Numbered from the stretch's first letter, positions 44,202 through 56,224 are shown. The stretch: DNA of 64,000 bases from Diplolepis rosae (GCA_030998225.1 JAPYXD010000714.1:1054001-1118000); one strand, 5' to 3'. Numbers and translations are program-made. The notes: generated by a model from the sequence alone, not told the origin.

Positions 44202-45060
44202 TGTGTATGTGTGACAGATATATAAAGAATAAACCTATGTAACTATATGTGTTCTTTTAAACAAATAATGTCGATTGAATATCTTGAATAACAAAAATGA
44301 AATTATATGTATATGAATTAACAAACATCGATAAAGCAAGAAAAAAATATATATATGTGTGTCAGATATAAAAAAAATAAACCTCTGTAATTATATGTGT
44401 TCTTTTTAAACAAATAATTTTAACTAAATATCTTGAAAAACGAAATTATATATATATATATGAACAAAAAATAATATTGATAAAGCGAAATACAAAAACA
44501 TGAACAAAATATATATATGTGTGTGTGTTTTGTATGTGCGATAGATATCTGAAAAAGTAAGCTTAAGAATGATATGCGTTTTTTTTTTCTCTCTTTCGAA
44601 TAAATAATATTAATACATATTGAACATCTTAATTAACAGAAAAAATGAAATTATATGTATACAAATTTACAAAAACGAAAAAAAACAAAATATATAAATG
44701 CGTGTGTGTGAAACAGATTTCTCTTTTAAACTTTATTATTGTGTGCGTTTTTTTCAAAAAAATAATGATGTTTAATTATAATTTATCAACATAATTAGTA
44801 AGACTATTCATACAAATTTATTATTAAACAAAACAATTATAAATAAAAAATATATAAAAATAATGAAATTATGCAAGCGTGTGCAATAGAAAATTTTCTT
44901 TTAGCTTGGTATATCGATGAGTTTGTAACATTATAATAAGTTTCAATATATGCAAATCTGAAATTTTTTTTCGAATATTATTAGGACCGATTATACGGAA
45001 ACATTTTTTTTGTGTGTAAACTGATGTATTTAAGAAAATGCAATTATCAACCATGGAAAT
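44100..45060 (+). repeat. LTR head followed by a degenerate satellite of about 180 bp period
   Basis: TGTCACGTCCCGTAACTATC (44100) is an LTR-like start next to a polypurine tract, but only about 50 bp follow. Then come about five diverged units with the order (AT)n, (GT)n, AGATAT, ATAAACCT.TGTAA, TATGTGTTCTTTT, AAACAAATAAT, GAATATCTTGA, AAATGAAATTATATGTATA. Unit starts are near 44150, 44335, 44500, 44690 and 44860. The last is the most decayed. Confidence 0.65.
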
Positions 45061-45162
45061 ACCAATGTAAATTACGGAAAAATTTGTAACTTTTTGAATT
45101 TAATATCTTCGAAAGTTTGTACACGGTCATTTCATCCCCATGTACAAACTTAAGTGGGGAGG

Positions 45163-45661
45163 TGTCACGTCCTGTGACCATCTCTAGTACATAAATAATA
45201 ATAATACTTTTTATGTTAATCAACGAATCTACAATTGTAAAGCACGGGGAAGCATTAGGTGCGTAATGTAAACAAGTTGTAAAGGGAAAGAGAGAAGTGA
45301 GAAACGATGAATGAACATAGTAAAGGTATTAGCTATTTTTGGAAGAGGAACTCCGTCTCACCGTGTTCTGCCAACAAACCTCCCAGACCGGTAGGCACAG
45401 GTAGAAGATTAAGCGGGGGGTCTGCCGCTACGGAAAGAAGGAAAATCGGAGAAACCAAAGAGTAGGAGTACTGCTCTAGATCTTTTCCTAATATGGCAAT
45501 TCTGACCACCGGAAAAGACAAGTTTAGCACGCACCGAACTCAAAACCAGCATTTAACAAAACAGTTCTTGGAAAACGCGTCTACGCGTTGTTCCTGACTC
45601 ATACTATCAACTAATAGAGGGGATTTTGCCCCGAATGGGGGCCTATAAAACTAGCTGCTAA
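45163..45661 (+). repeat. Gypsy-B 3' LTR, truncated after its TATA box
   Basis: Preceded by the polypurine tract AAGTGGGGAGG (45152-45162). It matches the 5' LTR up to CTGCTAA (45661), a few bases beyond its TATAAAA. The remainder of the LTR is missing and 45662-45727 is of unknown origin. Confidence 0.88.
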
Positions 45662-46461
45662 CACTTATATGGAATACATCGGACATTTCCCGAAAATAAT
45701 AATACTGCCAGGTACAGATGGCGCTGCTGTTACATCCCGGTAACATTAAATTTTTAAACTTTTATTATTGCCTCTGCATAGAAGCAATACATCATACACT
45801 AACGTAAATAAGTAGCAAATATTCTTTAAATTCAGACTTATGGTAATTACTATCTGGACCGGGTAACTGTTCTACAGAGGTAAATTAATGCACTACCTCA
45901 CATCAATAGATCGGTGCGGCACTTGGTAACGAGTGATAAAGAAGAGCACCGCTCAGTCTACATGGTAATTACCCACGTGGTAACGAGTCAGTGAGTCACA
46001 CCGCGCGTCGATAATATAGTGATGAAGCGTTAGTAGCCTAGTGAGACGGTGACAGGTTACTGGCGTGGCTTTATTAACATTGTCTCATTACTGCCGTAGT
46101 AAATAATTATTATACCCTCCTTGTTAGTTATCAAACATAAAATTATTATTGATAATAATAGTAATCAATAATAATTTGATTTTCAATCTTAAGCAATCCA
46201 TAAATCAGGATATACATACTAACATAAGCAGAAGGACTGATTGGTTATACAAAATCAGTCAATTATTTCATTATAAGTAATAACATGTATAATGAGAGCT
46301 ACATACAAGTAAATACAGGAGTACTTAACCACACTGGTATTTATTCGTCACCTAGATATAAAAACAGGCAAAAGAAGGAAAAGAAGGGGTGCAAAAACAA
46401 AGATAAATTCACCCTTGATTGAGACTCAAAAATAGAAGTGGGGAGGAGTCGCGAACCTTGT

Positions 46462-46542
46462 AACGAACGTGATTTCCATCACTTTTGCAACGAACGTGAC
46501 TTCCATCACTTTTGCAACGGACGTGACTTCCATCACTTTTGC
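46462..46542 (+). repeat. Three 27-bp tandem repeats
   Basis: Units AACGAACGTGAYTTCCATCA plus CTTTTGC at 46462, 46489 and 46516, differing by one or two bases. They lie just after the internal polypurine tract and upstream of the TATA box, so they are candidate enhancer repeats. Confidence 0.85.
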
Positions 46543-46988
46543 GCGAGTCCATTCCCACTCCAGTTACTATTGGAAGAACAATAGTATATATACCCCAGAT
46601 TCACCTCTGGTGGTTTGCGATTAAGTTCCAATCAGTTGTACGGTCAACTCGATTCATTTCGGACCAGTAAGTCAACGTCGTGAGCAGACCCTTCGATGAA
46701 CGTATGTCTCAGTGGATTTCTATGAGCAAGATTCTACCTTCGGTACTTGGTAAATACAATCCTTGGTCCTTGAGTGGTGCAAGTCCGGAAACAGTAGTGC
46801 TAGATAGTTCCTCTGGATTACGTGTATCGTACTATTTAGTCGTGTCGGTTAATAGTGATTCATTTCTGAAATCAGGACGAACTAACCTATCTTGTTAACA
46901 AGTGCATGCCTGATTTATTTCTCGTGTACTTAGCAAGATACGTAAGCGGATAATTGATCACACCAGTTCGTGGACTTGCATCTCTTAC

Positions 46989-47150
46989 ACCAAACTACCT
47001 CCTGCGAAATTTATCGTTGGTTTGCTACATACGGAAACTACCGAAACCAAACTACCTCCTGCGCAATTACCGTTGTTTTTCTACCTCACGAAGACTCAAA
47101 CGAAACCAAATTATCCTGCACGACTTTGTGCCGTTGGCTTGCAACTATAG
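46989..47150 (+). repeat. Three diverged repeats of about 57 bp in the LTR leader
   Basis: Units start ACCAAACTACCTCCTGCG at 46989 and 47046, and a weaker version at 47104. Each contains a CGTTG-GTTTGC-like middle. Confidence 0.65.
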
Positions 47151-47486
47151 TAGTAACAAACGACAATTCTCTCGTTTGCCCTCCTAATATAAGAGGAAGA
47201 CAAGTAAGTTACCACCTAAGTATCATTCTTTGTGTAAACTTATACAAAATCTTATTTATCTATAATAAATTATCTCATATATTTATAAATTCAGTGTTTT
47301 ATTATCATTGTGAACAACTCACGGCCCATAGACCTGACAAGTGACAACGTACTCACAAACAAAAATAAATTACCAGGCGTTACCAACCTGATATAATCAG
47401 CTAACCGCCTCCCTTACATCCAAAAATCCAAACTATCCTCGCCTTTTGCTCGGGACGTAACATCTGATTTGGTGGCAGCAGTGGGG

Positions 47487-48690
47487 TTGTCACTTTTTGT
47501 TGTCACAACTGATAATAATTTGAAAGTTATTTAATTGAAGCTATTTAATATCAAATGTACAATTTATTTCGAATAAAAATTGTACATAAATACATGCTTC
47601 AAAATTTAGAAATTTTCAAAATTAGAAAATTATAAGTCTAGTAGAAGTAATTAGAATAATTACCATAATAATAATAATATAATAATATTATATTATAATA
47701 ATATAATATGGCAATTTCATGGATAAGTGAATTCGCTGATATTCTTGGCATTCCGTTAAACAGGATGATCACAAAATAATTTTTCTGTCAAATTTTATTA
47801 GTGTTTAAAGTAATATCCTCAATTCTAATAATATTCGAATCCAGAATTTCCTTATTGTGTTTTATTTTAATTGGGATGAAACATCATCTAAGTAGTATTA
47901 ATTGCAATAAAGATAACTGTGTCAAAAATTCACTTATAAAATTCAAGGATCCCAAAACAAAATTGTTTTAATACATTACCTTCTAAATTTTGCATAGCAA
48001 ATTCTCCCTGAATATGAGTAAATTCAGATTGTATATATACATTGCATATTGTATTATGTAGCATATTATATATTATAGGAGCGTAATCAGCTATACTAAA
48101 TTTTAGTATATTAAAAGAATAGGAAAATGGGTTTTCATTAAAAATTATAACTCAATTATAAAATTATTAATTAGAAAAACAATTTCAATCTCTGTATGAC
48201 TCTAACGATTTTTATACTGTTAATACCAATTTCATAGCAAAAATAGTTTATACAAATGAAACATCCGATGTAAATATTAGGTAATCTTTTGAAAATATTT
48301 CAGCTACATAATATATCATTTTTTTGCGTGTAATTATGTCAGGCAATGAACATCAGCTAAATTAATTGTCAATATCTGAATTTTCCAACGACAATCTAAC
48401 ACAAATCCCTTCCATGACATCAATTTTTTTTATAATTTTCTGAATGTGCAGGTGCGGAACAACATTTTCAGGAGGCATGGATAATTGATGAAGCAATGCT
48501 TTTTATTTACATCCACTAGAAATTCCAGCACAGCATGAGGTACAATCTTTTCAGCATTCAGAAAACCCAACGCTAATTTCACTCTATTTCCAGACAAAAC
48601 TAGATGATGACCCAAGCCTCAAACAATCAACTGACGTGAAGAATGGAAATAAATATATCCAAATACCCAGTCGAACTTACTATGGATATC
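47487..48690 (+). other. Element interior without recognisable gag or pol
   Basis: After the PBS only a 23-codon frame beginning MAISWISEFADILGIPLNR (about 47708) hints at a gag start. The rest is AT-rich. Gag and pol appear to have been deleted before the env remnant. Confidence 0.4.
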
Positions 48691-48695
48691 ACTAG

Positions 48696-49440
48696 TTGCT
48701 GGCATCCTTTCAGCACTGCCTAAAGCTTGTGAAATGCCCAGAGAAACAAGCATTCACAGTAGTAAAAACGTGCACGTCAGACATAGTAAAAGCAGAAGTA
48801 AATAATATTCATCAGAACTTGAACAAGGAAACTGAACAAATTCAAACCATTCAGAAGAAAATAAATGAAGCTATTCACAAAATAGAATCACAAGGACAAT
48901 ATTAGAACGGCTACATGTATTACGAAAAAATGATCCGATGGTCAACACATTTGGAACTAAAATTAGAAAATTTACATGGAGTATTAAAACAGTTCATTAA
49001 AATAACGGAAAAAGCACGAGGAGGCAAATTACACCCTTCGGCAATTTCCAAAGCGCAACTACAGGAAGTAATCACCGAAATACACACTAAAATGGAAGAC
49101 TACGAATTTCATATCAGAATTTTCCCGGATTAATTAAAAAACTATGTATATGCCTAGACTAAAATCATTTTTATGGAAAACTGAAAAAGATGAAAAATTG
49201 AAAAATCTGCATATGGAAGAATCACTCTCTACTATAGAAGAACAACTCCTCGATCTGGAAAATAATCATTATAAAAATAAATTAGCTCAAAAATAGTGGC
49301 TAGGATGGTCCAGCATCCTAACCTTATTAATAATAACAACTATTATTTACTTTACACAAAGATTTATCCCAGAAAACTGTAAAACCTGTAACAATAAAAA
49401 TACAAATATTAAGGAAAACTAGGAAGAAGTAGAACTATAA
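48696..49440 (+). pseudogene. Errantivirus-type env remnant (stem and membrane anchor)
   Basis: Three short frames separated by stops near 48903, 49131 and 49296 read as the C-terminal half of a gypsy/baculovirus F-like envelope. They show a coiled-coil segment rich in Gln/Ile/Glu (about 48800-48900), a LHPSAISKAQL block, then a hydrophobic membrane segment (WSSILTLLIITTIIYF, about 49300-49370) and a short Cys-containing tail. The surface part is missing or unrecognisable. A polypurine tract (about 49567-49580) follows, but no LTR does. Function is lost. Confidence 0.6.
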
Positions 49441-49704
49441 CCCGTTTCAGCAGGCAACCAGGTAAGCACAGAAGGAATTCATCGCCAACGAAGAGTATAA
49501 ACAATTCCAACAAAAATATTAGAATTGCATAAACAAATGCAGTCATTGAGGACAACGACACTTTTAAGGAGGGAGGACAAGTACCCAATTAGACAAAATT
49601 TTCTCCAAATACCACAATAAAACACTATTCACCACTACAGATATCACTATAAATATGTAACACTTTGTTTTGTTTTGTGAAACTAATTGTTGAGATATAT
49701 ACAC

Positions 49705-52700
49705 TAGGGTGGCTCTTATTTACTCTGGGAAAAAATTTTTTTGCGATTTTTTTCAACGCTACCCCCGAGTTTAATTCCATTTTATGTAGAAATAATTTGT
49801 GTAAAATTTGAGCTTAATCGAACTAAGGGAAAAGGTGCCCCTGGACCTATGAAAATAAAAAAAAACCATTAAAAAATCAATTTTGTTTGTTCATTTTGCA
49901 AAATATTAATTATATGCAAAAAAGCTTGATACAAAAGTTGTAGATCTATTAAAAATGCATATATTTTTATCTACAACTTTTTCTTCTATGACTCACTGTT
50001 TTCGAAAAAAATGCGAAAAAGTATGCCTCGAATAAAGCTACTCCAGGTACTCTAGTAGAGTATAGTCTAGGAGCCTTCCATATAGCACGTAACACTTTTT
50101 TGCTTTTAGTTCATCTGTATCCTTCCCTGTTTCCTGAGTATTCTTGTCCGAGCGCTACCAAGAGGTACTAATACTAATGTAGTAATGTAGTTGTGCTGAG
50201 CAGATGTTCTTCTAAAATCTAAAGGACCCATGATCCCAGCCCATAGTCAACCGACCAGCCGCATACCTGACGCAGTTCTCTTTCGGATATCGGACGAGTC
50301 AAAAGAAATTTTCATGTCAGAATGTCTTCTGCCCTTTTATTACGTGAAAAAATTTATTTACTTGGATATTACTGGAATAAAATTAGTGGAAATAAATTGC
50401 CATCAAATAAAGACGTTTTAAGTGTATTATTTTTCAATCTTCGTGTGGTGAAGTTAAGTTTGCGCGAAAGTGCCAGACTAGCATTGCAGGAGGTTATTAT
50501 TTTTTGGGAAAAAGCACGAATTCTAACTCAGGAAATAAGAAACTGCATCCCAAAATTAGAATCTTTGTACCAAGAATGGAGACAATTACAAAAACACGCT
50601 GGGAGAACATCGGAGGCTCATAAGAAAAAAGAAGAAAATTTCAAATCGAAGCTCGAGGATCTTTTCGACATTGCACATGCTAACGCTTTGGGAAATATGA
50701 CAATAGAAGAAGATAAGCATTTTTTAATAAATCAAAGGTTGAAGGGTCGACAAGGGTTCATGTACGGAGTCGATTACAAGGAAGTTATAAGAGAAAGAAA
50801 AATTGCAGAACGAGAAGAGGCAGCGTTGATGAGAAAAGAGCGAAGCGATCTTGAAATTGAACAACTATGTGAGTAATGTATGGAAAAAATTTAAATCATG
50901 GAATTTTCAATACTTCTAATTATTTCACATTTCAGTTTTTTAATTTAATTTTGCATCATTGAATCTCTTCTTTTCCTTTTAAAGTTGAAACTACCGAATT
51001 GACGTCATCTACAAGCGCCAGCAGTTTGGAATCAAGTACAGATATAAATGTATCAGTTGCTGGAAAATCCACTGATAATATTATGGTACAACCTCGTCTC
51101 TCAGAAGATACAGAATTGGAATTTTCATCACCAAAAGCAAAACGGGCAAGAGGGAGCCGTACACTAGTGACTCCTAAGCTTGCTGCGGCCTTAGATAAAT
51201 GTAAAATCAGTGACAGGGATGCAGTTCATATTCTAATTGCAACTACCGAGGCACTAGGCCATGATGTGCACGATTTTGTCATCAACAGATCGTCCATTCA
51301 TATTGCAAGAGAAAAAATACGTGCAGAACGGGCGACTGTAATTAAAGAGCAGTTCATGAGCACGAAATTGGAAGCTGCTCTCGTGCACTGGGATGGTAAG
51401 TTACTGCCAGCGTTAACAGGTAAGGAGACCGTTGATCGACTTCCTGTGATTCTTTCGAATGGCGATGCTGAACAACTTCTTGGAGTGCCTGTACTGCAAT
51501 CTGGGACTGGAAAAAATCAGGCATCTGCTGTTTGTGAAGCTCTTGTTGAGTGGGGTCTCCAAAATTGTGTTAAAGCATTAGTTTTCGATACAACAGCATC
51601 GAATACTGGAAGTTATAGAGGTGCGTGCGTTTTGATAGAAAATTTTTTAGAAAAAGATCTTTTGTACTTTGCTTGTAGACATCATATATATGAAATTATT
51701 CTTAGAAGCGTTTTCGAGGAAGAGATGGGTAAAACTACAGGTCCGATTGTATTGATCTTTAAAAATTTTCAAAAAGCTTGGCCTGGAATCAATGTTAATA
51801 ATTTCCAATCAGGGATTGAAAACGAAAAGGTCAAAGGACACTTCAATGAAGGCGACGTATCTCGAATCCTTGATTTTGTTAAAAATACTTTGAAGGAACA
51901 GCAGCCTCGATAGGATTATAGGGAATTTTTGGAATTAGTAATAATTTTCCTTGGCGAAGTACCACCTCGTGGAGTATTTTTCCGTATTCCGGGGGCTATC
52001 CATCATGCGAGGTGGATGGCAAAAGCTATTTATTGCTTGAAAATTTTTCTCTTCTGTCGTGAATTTGTATTAACTCTAGAAGAACAGAATGCGATCTGCG
52101 ATGTTTGTATTTTTATTGTAAGTGTGTACGTCGAAGCATGGTTTTGTGCGCCTTCTGCTGCTCAAGCACCTTATCTGGATTTTAGGGTTCTTTCAAAACT
52201 TTATAAATATCAAGCTGTCGATCCCGGTATCTCTCGTGTTGCATTAAAAAAACTCATGAATCATTTATGGTATTTAAGCTCTGAAACTGTCGCATTAGCT
52301 TTCTTTGATCCGAAATTCTCATCAGAATCGAAAATGAAAATGGTCAATGCTTTGAATCGCGAAACAGAATCATCAAATGAAAATTTGAAGCGAGTACAAG
52401 TAGAAATCGATGAAATCCCAGAAATTATCAACAATGGAATTGAGCAATTCGTTTCCGCCGACACTAAACGATTTTTCAAAAGATTTAACTTGAATGATGA
52501 ATTTCTTAGGACAGAACCGTCGACGTGGCCTAAAAATGGAAGTTTTGTTAAAGGACTTGAATTAGTAAATAAATTGAAAGTTGTAAATGATTCGGCTGAG
52601 AGAGGCGTTAAGCTTATGGAAGAGTATAATAAATTATTCACGAAAAACGAACAACAGAAACAGTATGTGCTTCAGATTGTGAGTGATTATCGCCGAAAGT

Positions 52701-53052
52701 TTCCAGGTTATAAAAAAGAGTCTTTGTCTATGAGTCAAGATTTGTAGTAAAAAATCGCATTTTTCTCGAAAACGGTCAGTCATAGAAGAAAAAGTTGTAG
52801 AAGAAAATATGTGCACTTTTAATAGATCTACAAATTTTGTATCAACTTTTTTTTGCATATAATTAATATTTTGCAAAATAAACAAATAAAATTGATTTTT
52901 TGTATGGTTTTGTGATTTTCAAGGGCTGAGGGGCACCCCTTTCCTTAGTCCGATTAAGCTCAAATTTTACACGAATCATTTCTACATAAAATGGAAGCAA
53001 AATGAGGGGTAGCGTGAAGAAAATTCAAACTTTGAAAATAAGAGCCACCCTA
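49705..53052 (+). mobile_element. DNA transposon with about 300-bp TIRs and 8-bp target duplication
   Basis: Inverted ends TAGGGTGGCTCTTATTT and AAATAAGAGCCACCCTA extend as imperfect repeats for about 300 bp (to about 50012 and from about 52752). ATATACAC is duplicated outside (49697-49704, 53053-53060). The centre carries one spliced transposase-like gene. The 8-bp duplication occurs in hAT and P superfamilies, but neither the ends nor the protein lets me assign it securely. It inserted just beyond the env remnant. Confidence 0.88.
50322..52747 (+). pseudogene. DDE-type transposase of unassigned superfamily, one nonsense codon
   Basis: Exon 1 (50322-50868) encodes a Lys/Glu-rich helical N-terminus. 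A 116-bp intron (50869 GTGAGT to 50984 AAAG) joins in frame to exon 2 (50985-52747). Exon 2 contains ALVHWDGKLLPAL, then FDTTASNTGSYRGACVL, ACRHHIYEIIL (a CxxH arrangement seen in several DDE superfamilies) and PGAIHHARWMAKAIYCLKI. The only break is TAG at 51911-51913, with the same frame open on both sides. The Asp in FDTTASNTG is a plausible catalytic residue. An alternative upstream start at 50230 is in another frame. Confidence 0.75.
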
Positions 53053-53060
53053 ATATACAC

Positions 53061-54200
53061 TTTATGACCTTGTATTCATCATAGAGATAACCCAGTGAAA
53101 AATTCAAGTTCTGGTCAGTCAATGATTAATAATTTTATTATCTAATAATGACATTGGCATTGTTTTTATTTTATTTATACAACTTATAATGCCGGACGAT
53201 AGCGTTAACGAATTTAGGCAACCTATTATAATCCTTTCATTATGTACACAATTATGATAAAAACACCGACGGCTATAATTTCAACAAACATTCAGACATA
53301 GATAATTCATACGAACAGTCCCATCATTCTAACAATAGAGATTATTAAGATTATCAAACTTACACGTTATCAAACAAAAAGAAGAGTCCAGCACCGAAAT
53401 AGTATAAGAATAATTCAATAATAACTTGGAATTGTCAAGATGCTGATCCTGGAATCGTTTAAATGATGTTTTTCGCAGGATGATTTTTATTTCATAGCGT
53501 AGGAGACATCCAAGATACGTTACTAAGATTAATAGGATCCGTAGCAGGTTCTCACAGACTTTTTGTTGTATTTTTAAACCCACGATATAGATCCATCATT
53601 TGCAGAACGATCTTCAATTACCAAACTCCATGGAATTATTTTAAGATGATTCCTTCACCTTTAATAAGGGCAATCGAAAATACAAGCTCCTTATTTTATT
53701 ATGGAATATCACATTCAGCGACTCTCATTGAGGCAATAAAGTGTCGCATGGATTCAACAAAATGATCTGTATGGTGTTAAATCTTGGTATCAACTGACTT
53801 CCTATAACTCAATCCTTGCCAGGTTCAATTACGGATTCCCTCGAATCGGTCTTCGACAATCTACGTCAATCACACGTCACGATACATTATCAGCGATATG
53901 TCGACGTTAATCATATAATACAAGATAGAAATATCAATAGAAATAAATAATTCACATAAAATATAAATACATAAACTTCTGTTCGAGGAGATAATTTTAA
54001 TGGTTATAATATCCCCCTTGTTTGATAGATGAATAATATGAAGGCATTAAACAAACATGTTACATAAATTGATCATTATACAGAGATAAAACATAAACAA
54101 ATGATAAATACTACAAAATCATTATAGGCATCGCCCATAAATATGTTCATCCGAATTGGTATTCGTTTGGAGTCAATTGTTGAAGTCGTAGCCGATTTTC
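53061..54200. other. Mostly unrecognised sequence with a possible polypurine tract
   Basis: No gene is visible. Near 54011 the minus strand reads CAAGGGGGATATTATAACC, which resembles the polypurine tract and LTR start of a copia-like element. I see no partner. RT thumb residues of the neighbouring pol fade out by about 54130. Confidence 0.35.
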
Positions 54201-54215
54201 AGGCCGGGGAAATTT

Positions 54216-55432
54216 TCATATAAACTCCAGTCGCTCTGGAATTGGCCTAACCCCATCAATCGATAATTCATAGCCCAGGAAGTTAACTTTTGATTGACAA
54301 AAAATAGATTTTTCCAATTTCAACGTAAAATTCTTCTCCTGCAATACATTAAAAATTGCTTGAATGCTAAAAAAATGTTCATAAACGGAACCAGTGGTAG
54401 TTATAAGAAAATTATTAATATAAATCGTGAGAATATCCGTGAATTGATTGCCCACTGCATAGTTTAATGCTCTGATAAACGCAGAGCCAGCTGATTTAAT
54501 CCAAATGGAATTCGGCAAAAGTGGTACATTTTAGAGTGGTTTAAGAATGCCGTATACTTTCGAGAACTCTGATGTAAGGGTATTTGCCAATATCCTGTTA
54601 CAAGGTCAGTTACGGTCATTTTGTATACCCCATAAAATCTCTGCATCAATTCACTGATTAAAGGCGGCGATTCATGATCAGATTCGATAATTTCATTAAC
54701 ATACCTAGCATCCAGACAAACGCGAACGGTTTTATCATTTTTTAACACTATTCTTAGAGGATTACAATATGGGCTATCAGAGCGTTCAATAATTCCTGCC
54801 AACAACATATCATTAATAGCCCCGCTTACCAATTCTCGATACGCGTGTGGGACAGGATATGTTTTCCTGACAATACATTTATGTTCTTCTACTTGAATTA
54901 CATACTCTAGGGTATTAGCACTTTCGCTCTTCTTGCGAAAAAGTTTATGAAAATTTGACATCATCCGGACAAACGCTCGTCTCTCCTCATCATCAGCGCC
55001 TGTAAGTGTAGACGCAATCGACCGTATATCTTCCAAGAAACTATCTACTTCGCACACGTTCATATTACAATTTTCATAAACAGAATCTAATTCAGACATA
55101 AATTTGGCTTCTTCATAATTATCACAATCAAAATCATTTTCAAACATCAAATTTCCACAGATGATTTCAGTATGTGGGAATACTTCTGTTTTTTTGCTGT
55201 CTATATGATTCGAAAAGTTGTTTCGGTCTATCGGAACTATCCCAAACGGTTCAAAGCAATGATTATGTGAATCATCCGAAAACAAGTTACCCAAAAGAAA
55301 ACTACACTGAAAGTCAATGTCCTCCGCGAGAACTGAGTTCGGATCATCTGTGGTCCGATCATCAGTTATCGTGACAAGTAAAGTCACATCACTTATCATC
55401 TCATCATTATCCAGATTATGACAAGACATCAT
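54216..55432 (-). pseudogene. Gypsy-like reverse transcriptase with altered YINN motif
   Basis: A 322-codon frame has the inter-domain linker and RT fingers/palm: TYPVPHAYRELVSGAINDML, LVTGYWQIPL, KYTAFLNHSKMYHFCRIPFG. A frame change near 54490 leads to SAFIRALNYAVG and IYINNFLITTTG, then FLGYELSIDGVRPIPERLEF. The catalytic YxDD box is YINN (about 54412-54423), so both metal-binding aspartates are Asn. RNase H and integrase are not found. It belongs with the protease at 56191-56826, from which it is separated by a mariner insertion. Confidence 0.82.
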
Positions 55433-55497
55433 ATTTATTTTGAATTCATGTGAATCAAATACTAAATCATCATTGAGAATTCCATGATCCCCCTATA

Positions 55498-56224
55498 TAC
55501 CAGGTCTAGAAGTGTAAAACCATAATTTCCCTATCGATGGTGCTTGCCATCAGTTTAGGGACCGTACGACCGCTTCTGCAGCGCCATCTTCTCCCTCTAG
55601 CAGCTGAGAAAGAAACAGTGGTTAACAGAAATTAAAAAGTGGTAATTTTGATGTAAGAAACGAAGATCGTGGAAAACCACCGAAAAAGTTCGAAGACTGG
55701 GATCAGAAGGGTGTTATCTATTATGAGCTGCTAAAGCCTGGTGAAACTGTCAACACGAACCGCTACAAACAGCAAATGATCGATTTAAATCGAGCATTAC
55801 AAGAAAAACGACCGGGTTATCGAAGAAGGCAACACAAAGTCATTTTTCTTCACGATAATGCCTCATCACACACAGCGAAACGGGTCAAGGAAACGATCGA
55901 GACGTTCAGTTGGGAAATACTGGTGCATGCCGCTTATTCTCCAGACTTGACTCCGTCGGATTACCATCTGTTCGCATCACTGGGCCACGCTCTCGCTGAA
56001 CAACGCTTCACTTCGTACGAAAATGTACGAGAATGGCTGTATAACTGGTTTGATTTAAAAGACGAACAGTTTTATTGGCGTGGCATTCATCACCTTCTGG
56101 AGAGGTGGGAAAAATGTCTAAATAGCAATCGAGATTACTTTGAATAAAGTATTTCCGATCATTTTCATGCAGCAGACGTGTAACTTTTGCTTAAAATTCC
56201 GGTTGCATACTTCTAAACCTGGTA
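55498..56224 (+). mobile_element. Internally deleted mariner transposon
   Basis: Inverted ends TACCAGGTCTAGAAGTGT and TACCAGGTTTAGAAGTAT with TA duplicated outside. At 727 bp it is about half the usual mariner length. It lies in opposite orientation to the pol it interrupts. Confidence 0.88.
55776..56147 (+). pseudogene. mariner transposase C-terminal remnant
   Basis: Retains HDNASSHTAKRVKE and YSPDLTPSDYHLFASL, which hold the second and third catalytic aspartates of a DD34D mariner, and the C-terminus to DYFE. Upstream codons from about 55650 (NEDRGKPPKKFEDW) connect directly to QKGVIYYELL near 55700. The segment between them, with the first catalytic Asp, is deleted. It could not catalyse transposition. 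Confidence 0.88.

Larger units (their letters stand above)
25425..45661 (+). mobile_element. Ty3/gypsy element Gypsy-B, broken and carrying a nested hAT
   Basis: LTRs starting TGTCACGTCCTGTG occur at 25425 and 45163. Between them are a tRNA-Gly-type PBS (35946), gag (37813), protease, RT, RNase H, integrase and polypurine tracts. The 5' LTR is split by a 9.4-kb hAT (25656-35049), and the 3' LTR stops at 45661. Without the hAT the element spans about 10.8 kb. The coding region has several stops and one RNase H deletion but a well-preserved RT palm. Confidence 0.88.
45728..47462 (+). repeat. LTR-like region (composite) with PBS at 47470-47486
   Basis: It starts TGTTACATCCCGG and ends CGGGACGTAACA, near-complementary LTR ends, followed by the PBS-like TGGTGGCAGCAGTGGGG. 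The first 330 bp or so match the LTR at 58745. Inside, at 46437-46447, is AAGTGGGGAGG, identical to the Gypsy-B polypurine tract, followed by AGTCGCGAACC. The segment may therefore be two LTRs, one truncated, rather than one of 1.7 kb. A TATATATA box near 46588 supports a promoter in the second half. Confidence 0.55.
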
